A stretch of 64,000 nt of DNA from NCBI GenBank assembly GCA_947650365.1, contig OX393550.1:55472069-55536068 (forward strand), given 5' to 3'. The notes under the pieces were generated by a model, which saw nothing but the letters and a program-made list of their open reading frames with translations, made no database searches and was not told where the DNA came from. The DNA is from Chamaelirium japonicum (Eukaryota; Streptophyta; Magnoliopsida; Liliales; Melanthiaceae). Shown here in pieces: positions 61,201 through 64,000 of this stretch (position 1 is its first letter; each line of letters begins with the position of its first letter). The position numbers and the translations under genes are program-made.

Positions 61201-62665
61201 GATTCCTTTCAATTAATTCGTTGCTAATTGTTTAATTAATATGATGGTATAAGAACATCAAATCTATTAAGATTCAAGATTTATATTCTTACAATGGATT
61301 TTGGGATAAATAACTGAATTCATCAAATTTACCTTTTGGAATTTTAGAGGTTATTGAAAAAAAAAAACCAGGACTTAAAATTTGATTAAATCACTCAAAC
61401 TTTGGATATATTGTAGATCTTAGACCGTTATGCATACTGTATGGATCTCCTAACCCCTAGATAGTGTAGAAATATGGCTTGAGCATTCCACAATATCTAT
61501 ACTTGATTTATGATTGTCAAGAGTTTTGTTAAAAGATTTAATCATCTTATTGATATTTCTATCATTTCTATAAAACTGCAATATTTTCACATTGTTGAAA
61601 TATTTTTATGCAATATTTCCATATTCTGCAGTATAAAAATATTGGTCGAAATCAAAATTTCGAATCTTGCTGGCAATAAGTAAATTTGTACCGGCCATAC
61701 TTTTGTTCTCTCTTCAGTATATGTGTCGAAATCCTGAGTATTCTTTGCATCCAACTGGTAAATGAGAATAAATGATGATGGCCAGTACATATTCTCATTA
61801 AAGATACAGGAATCCTGAGCATTCTCTGCATCCAACTTTTCATAACCATATTTTCTTCAATCGTTACTCAGGATTATTCAGTACTTGGCTTGGATCATCG
61901 TTGGTAGTATTATCTTTATTTTTCGTAATCTTTCATGTGCTGATTTACTGAAATTCTTAGTTGCAAAGTCTGCTTTTAAACTATAATCTATTACGATTTG
62001 TTTGATTTTCTTTATCTGCCAATATATGAGCATGCTAGTACAAGATTAGGTTGCGAGTTTTTTTATAACAATCTATTTTTGAATAGTTTGTGATTGCTGA
62101 ATTTTATATTTTAGCCTCCCAAATAGATCATAAAGTGTTTTTTTAATAATTATGCTTCCGTGCTTCGCAACCCGGTTTGCATTAATACGCCTATGAAGTA
62201 ACCCGGTTTGCATTAATACGCCCATGAAGTAGAAGTTAAACTAGATGCATAAATTGAACAGATGATGCAAAAATCTATGGAATCACAACAGATTAAGTAA
62301 TTCAAGTACCAAAAGAGTCCCACTTATAGTGGGTAATTAGGCGTCGCAACTTAATGTTTCCAAGGCACGACACCGTGGAAGGCACATCATGAAGCAAAAA
62401 CACCGTTGGTCTTTATACTTGTGTTACCCATGTTTCCCATCGTGGGGGGCCTGATGGGCACGGCATTGCCATTGGTTGAATAAATTTGGGATCAAATGCT
62501 TGATCGATATAATAAAGTTGCGTCTGAAATTACTGCAGAGAAAATTTCTCTATACTTGTTTGATTTTTCCTTGGTTTTTATAAACTGTAGGCTGTATTGG
62601 ATGTACACATCGAGATTCTTGCAGCAGTGGGTGAAGACGATGGAGTTGCTCGATGGCTCAATTAA
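43219..62665 (+). CDS. AN: ANGUSTIFOLIA, plant CtBP-like protein, seven exons
   Basis: Exons: 43219-43836, 49063-49231, 49394-49524, 55746-56513, 56661-56708, 58735-58851 and 62591-62665 (TAA). All introns are GT-AG, and the joined frame has 641 codons plus stop with no interruption. The start ATG sits in GCCATGG. AN is the plant homologue of CtBP/BARS; in Arabidopsis it controls polar cell expansion and trichome branching and acts on microtubules and membrane trafficking. Seen here: LNCLD (residues 36-40, the known LxCxE/D-like motif), a degenerate nucleotide-binding loop GIVGRSSSARCLATRSLAFK (177-196), MDTLNDLLAASDLISLHC, CALDGAEGPQWMEAW and a basic cluster GKKAKKRPARR (424-434, nuclear-localisation-like). 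The Arg, Glu and His of dehydrogenase active sites are replaced (NTGST, DGAEGP, LPRSADY), as I recall for other plant AN proteins. The C-terminal plant extension follows (DPAAQFLVDFR, LRSFAAGGKLLQ, RRMEFVFASHSFDVWESW, GEDDGVARWLN). Exon 1 is much richer in GC than the others. Confidence 0.96.
45107..45222. mobile_element. short hAT-like MITE in AN intron 1
   Basis: The ends GTGGTGGCAATGGACC and GGCCCATTGCCACCCC are inverted repeats of the AGGGGTGGCAATGGGCC type common in plant hAT MITEs. The inside has CCCGACCCGATATAATTTAA. No 8-bp target duplication was recognised. Confidence 0.55.
45600..45961. mobile_element. Tourist/Harbinger-like MITE in AN intron 1
   Basis: The left end AAGGGGGCGTTTGTATCC and right end GATTCAAACGCTCCCTT are inverted repeats; inside are further GGATACAAACAAGG and CATCCATTTGTAT words. 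The right flank is TAA (on the reverse strand) and the left CAA, near the TAA/TTA target of this superfamily. Confidence 0.55.
46100..46890 (-). pseudogene. hAT transposase fragment (DUF659 type) in AN intron 1
   Basis: Minus-strand translation gives VTIMCNGWTDPTRRSIINF, FLKSIDVSANVKSAKFIYKE, VMDNGSNYKKGGQQIM and FWTPCTAHCIDLILKDV, the conserved DUF659 core of plant hAT-like transposases. It continues to ARKTIESTINDHKFWNDCIK at 46.15 kb. Upstream, HKYMDGEKDELDQYI lies in a shifted frame. The BED zinc finger and C-terminal dimerisation domain are missing, so it is a fragment, lying antisense to AN. Confidence 0.8.
47045..47420. repeat. degenerate AT-rich repeats (ATTTTGGCTGATTTC type)
   Basis: Words such as TGATCGAATTTTGGCTGATT and CAGCCCACCGAAAGC recur two to three times, and GGTCGGTTTCG-like words recur to 47410. 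Similar TTTCGGTC-rich sequence lies at 59860-60370 in intron 6. Family unknown. Confidence 0.45.
47505..48088 (+). repeat. truncated copy of the 2-kb solo LTR family, in AN intron 1
   Basis: It matches about 28950-29562 over most of its length (shared GGTAAAGCCCGCGCCAAAGC-like start, ACGTGGAGACGCGGATCAAA, AATCTCGTGTGATCCGCAAT) and stops at the equivalent LTR end (CGCTCACA). The 5' two thirds of the LTR are absent. Confidence 0.75.
49975..50098 (+). mobile_element. SINE-like tRNA-derived repeat in AN intron 3
   Basis: GGTTCAAGTCC at about 50052 matches a pol III B box. About 60 bases upstream is TTGGATCGTAACTTGTAAATG as a possible A-box region, and an A/G-rich tail (AGAAAAGAAAAGAAAAGG) follows. 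Confidence 0.5.
51480..54055 (+). mobile_element. Copia-family LTR retrotransposon fossil in AN intron 3
   Basis: Broken pol remains occur in Copia order: protease-side and integrase region (about 51.7-52.7 kb), then reverse transcriptase (about 53.5-53.95 kb). It runs in the same direction as AN. Many breaks; old. No LTR pair was recognised. Confidence 0.75.
54056..54900 (-). mobile_element. 5' end of a second LTR element fossil, minus strand
   Basis: On the minus strand an LTR end (…TTTTCTACA at about 54382) is followed by TGGTATTAGAGCG, a Met-tRNA primer-site variant, and then a short leader. The LTR would extend right to somewhere near 54.9 kb. Only this end is seen. Confidence 0.5.
56709..58734. 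other. AN intron 5, nothing recognised
   Basis: AT-rich, no frames or repeats of note. Confidence 0.5.
58852..62590. other. AN intron 6, AT-rich with short repeats
   Basis: It contains a 29-base direct repeat around GACAAGAGAACTACGGGTAC (59383 and 59415), TTTCGGTC-rich sequence at 59860-60370, a repeated ACCCGGTTTGCATTAATACG (62170 and 62202), and no coding sequence. Confidence 0.5.
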
Positions 62666-62677
62666 GGCGTGTAAGGT

Positions 62678-62740
62678 GTGTGCCTGCATTGACATTCTTG
62701 CGGCCGTGGGCGAAGATGATGGAGTTTGTGTATTGTTGAT
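62678..62740 (+). pseudogene. partial duplicate of the last AN exon
   Basis: GACATTCTTGCGGCCGTGGG and CGAAGATGATGGAGTT repeat the last-exon sequence (ATCGAGATTCTTGCAGCAGT, GAAGACGATGGAGTT) 79 bp downstream, encoding IDILAAVGEDDGV in place of IEILAAVGEDDGV. It starts just after the AN stop codon and lacks the ARWLN end. Substitutions are mostly at third positions. Confidence 0.8.
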
Positions 62741-62837
62741 CAGGTTTTGCTCTGAGCATCAGCATCTCATCTCTGTTGTTGCTGTTGTTGTTATGGCTGT
62801 GATGTAATATTTCTTAACTATTGGTTTGATTCCCTAA

Positions 62838-63002
62838 GACATTTTTTTTCTCTTTTTAGAGAACCCCTCGGCGTCTTATCTGAGGGAGGGTTAAGGCAGC
62901 CCCCTACCAGTTATTTAATTCGATGCAAGCGGGAATCTATCCCACGCCTCAGGTACCAACCTGCCGTGACTTTACTACCTCACCTAGTTGGCACTTACTC
63001 TT
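62838..63002 (-). mobile_element. SINE-like dispersed repeat, second copy
   Basis: Minus strand: AGTGCCAACTAGGTGAGGTA, GTTGGTACCTGAGGCGTGGG, GCTGCCTTAACCCTCCCTC, AGAGAAAAAAAATG tail. Homologous to 34240-34350 but with a longer middle, just downstream of AN. Confidence 0.5.
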
Positions 63003-63771
63003 AAGAGAGATGATGATGCCCCCCCACCCCCCGCAAGAGGTTACCGTGAATTGTGGTGGCCACGTGGTGTATAAAGAGGGTTGAGAGAGAAGGGGTTTTC
63101 TTGGTGTTTGATTTTTTTGGAGCTGCTACTGAAGTAGCAGATTTATTCTCGAAAGGGATCTCTACTTCAAGTTCTCGTCTTGTACAATGCAAGAGAACCC
63201 TCATGGTTCTATACAGCTTGTTGTCGTGCGCAAAACCAAGGAATCTCAAACATGATGAACTAACGTATCATCTGTTTACACGTATTCACCTTAGACTCAA
63301 TTGGCTTTGGTATGGGTAGGGGTGTAAAAAAAGCCCATCGGCCCTGACCCGGCCTGGCTTGGGCCGGGCTCAGGCTGCCACCTTGAGCCCGTAGCTCGGC
63401 CCAAAAGGTAGTCCGAAAGCTTGGCCTGAGAGTCCGATATAATTACTGTGTGTATTATATATATACTAGTGGAAGCCCGTGTCGATTGGCATGCAGTGGG
63501 TGCCTTCGGTGTGGCTGGCAGCACCATCGCGGTCGCCTTTGGCAACAAAACACAGTCGGCTGCCTTCGGAAACAACACACCCCGACAATGCCCAATTCTC
63601 TTGCCGTCTTCGTTGCCCTTGTTTGTAATTCAATAAAATGACTCATTTGTAATTAAGTATTGCACGTTACACACTCCTAATCTCTCAAGGTATCACCTTT
63701 TGCTTCCATTGAGCAAACAATAACAAAAAAATAACCTTGCTATTGAGCACGACTCTAGTGGTCGGGGTGAG

Positions 63772-63778
<7 letters not shown>

Positions 63779-63807
<29 letters not shown>
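63779..63807. repeat. (GA)n microsatellite
   Basis: About 14 GA units. Confidence 0.9.
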
Positions 63808-64000
63808 AAGATTCACATAAAAATATATCTATGAACAAAATCCAAATAATCACCAAGCCCTTTTCACCAACCCGGTCAAATGGATCAAGAGTTATCGAGC
63901 CCATGGGCGCTGATATAAATCAACTCACTTCTCTTCAAATCTTCCACTCCACCCCATCCAACTGAAACCCACCCATAAAAAGAGAATGGAAAGACCATGA

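Noticed and set aside
63053-63319. Open frame with TEVADLFSKGISTSSS, like the tail of a Copia RNase H
   Set aside because: Only one short motif matches, with no supporting neighbour sequence.
63318-63425. AGGGGTGTAAAAAAAGCCCA with GGCCCGGCC-type words, like a hAT MITE end
   Set aside because: Only one end was found; no inverted partner within the window.

Overview
This is nuclear DNA of a flowering plant, most likely a monocot. Two host genes are of plant type, the large one has a very GC-rich first exon and long repeat-filled introns, and the rest is layered transposons (PIF/Harbinger, CACTA, hAT, foldback/MITE, SINE-like, and old Copia and other LTR fossils) with long TA, GA and CT microsatellites. 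No bacterial features, rRNA, functional tRNA or CRISPR array were seen.

Layout. 355-4984 is a PIF/Harbinger element with matching ends and a TAA target duplication. It holds remnants of both Harbinger proteins plus a twice-copied piece of a COBRA-like host gene and a GC-rich minisatellite. 6389-9080 is a small, young, non-autonomous LTR element with a perfect 5-bp target duplication, lying on the minus strand and carrying rearranged pieces of a subtilisin-like protease gene. 12036-12197 (minus) looks like exon 1 of the ribosome-biogenesis GTPase gene BMS1; the rest of that gene is not visible. 12.47-17.75 kb is a stack of foldback elements inserted into one another, including a cluster of hairpin elements bounded by TA microsatellites.

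19728-35069 is one 15.3-kb CACTA (En/Spm) element on the minus strand. It has terminal and subterminal repeats, a TNPA-like gene with an internal 570-bp tandem duplication, and a TNP2-like transposase. It is itself interrupted by two solo LTRs, a second cluster of TA-bounded hairpins and a SINE-like copy. 35.1-42.2 kb is mostly Copia fossil, interrupted by a 2.3-kb solo LTR and followed by a MITE.

The main host gene is ANGUSTIFOLIA (AN, the plant CtBP homologue), plus strand, with seven exons between 43219 and 62665. They join in frame to 641 codons plus stop, close to the 636 aa that I recall for the Arabidopsis protein. Its introns are large (introns 1 and 3 are 5.2 and 6.2 kb) and contain a hAT transposase piece, MITEs, a SINE-like copy and LTR fossils. 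A partial copy of its last exon lies just downstream.

The least familiar structure is the set of palindromic elements bounded by (TA)n. Two long ones share a core but have different terminal hairpins, a third resembles them loosely, and several are short hairpins of about 150 bp. They occur in two separate places in the window. Everything here was read by eye; no database search was run.
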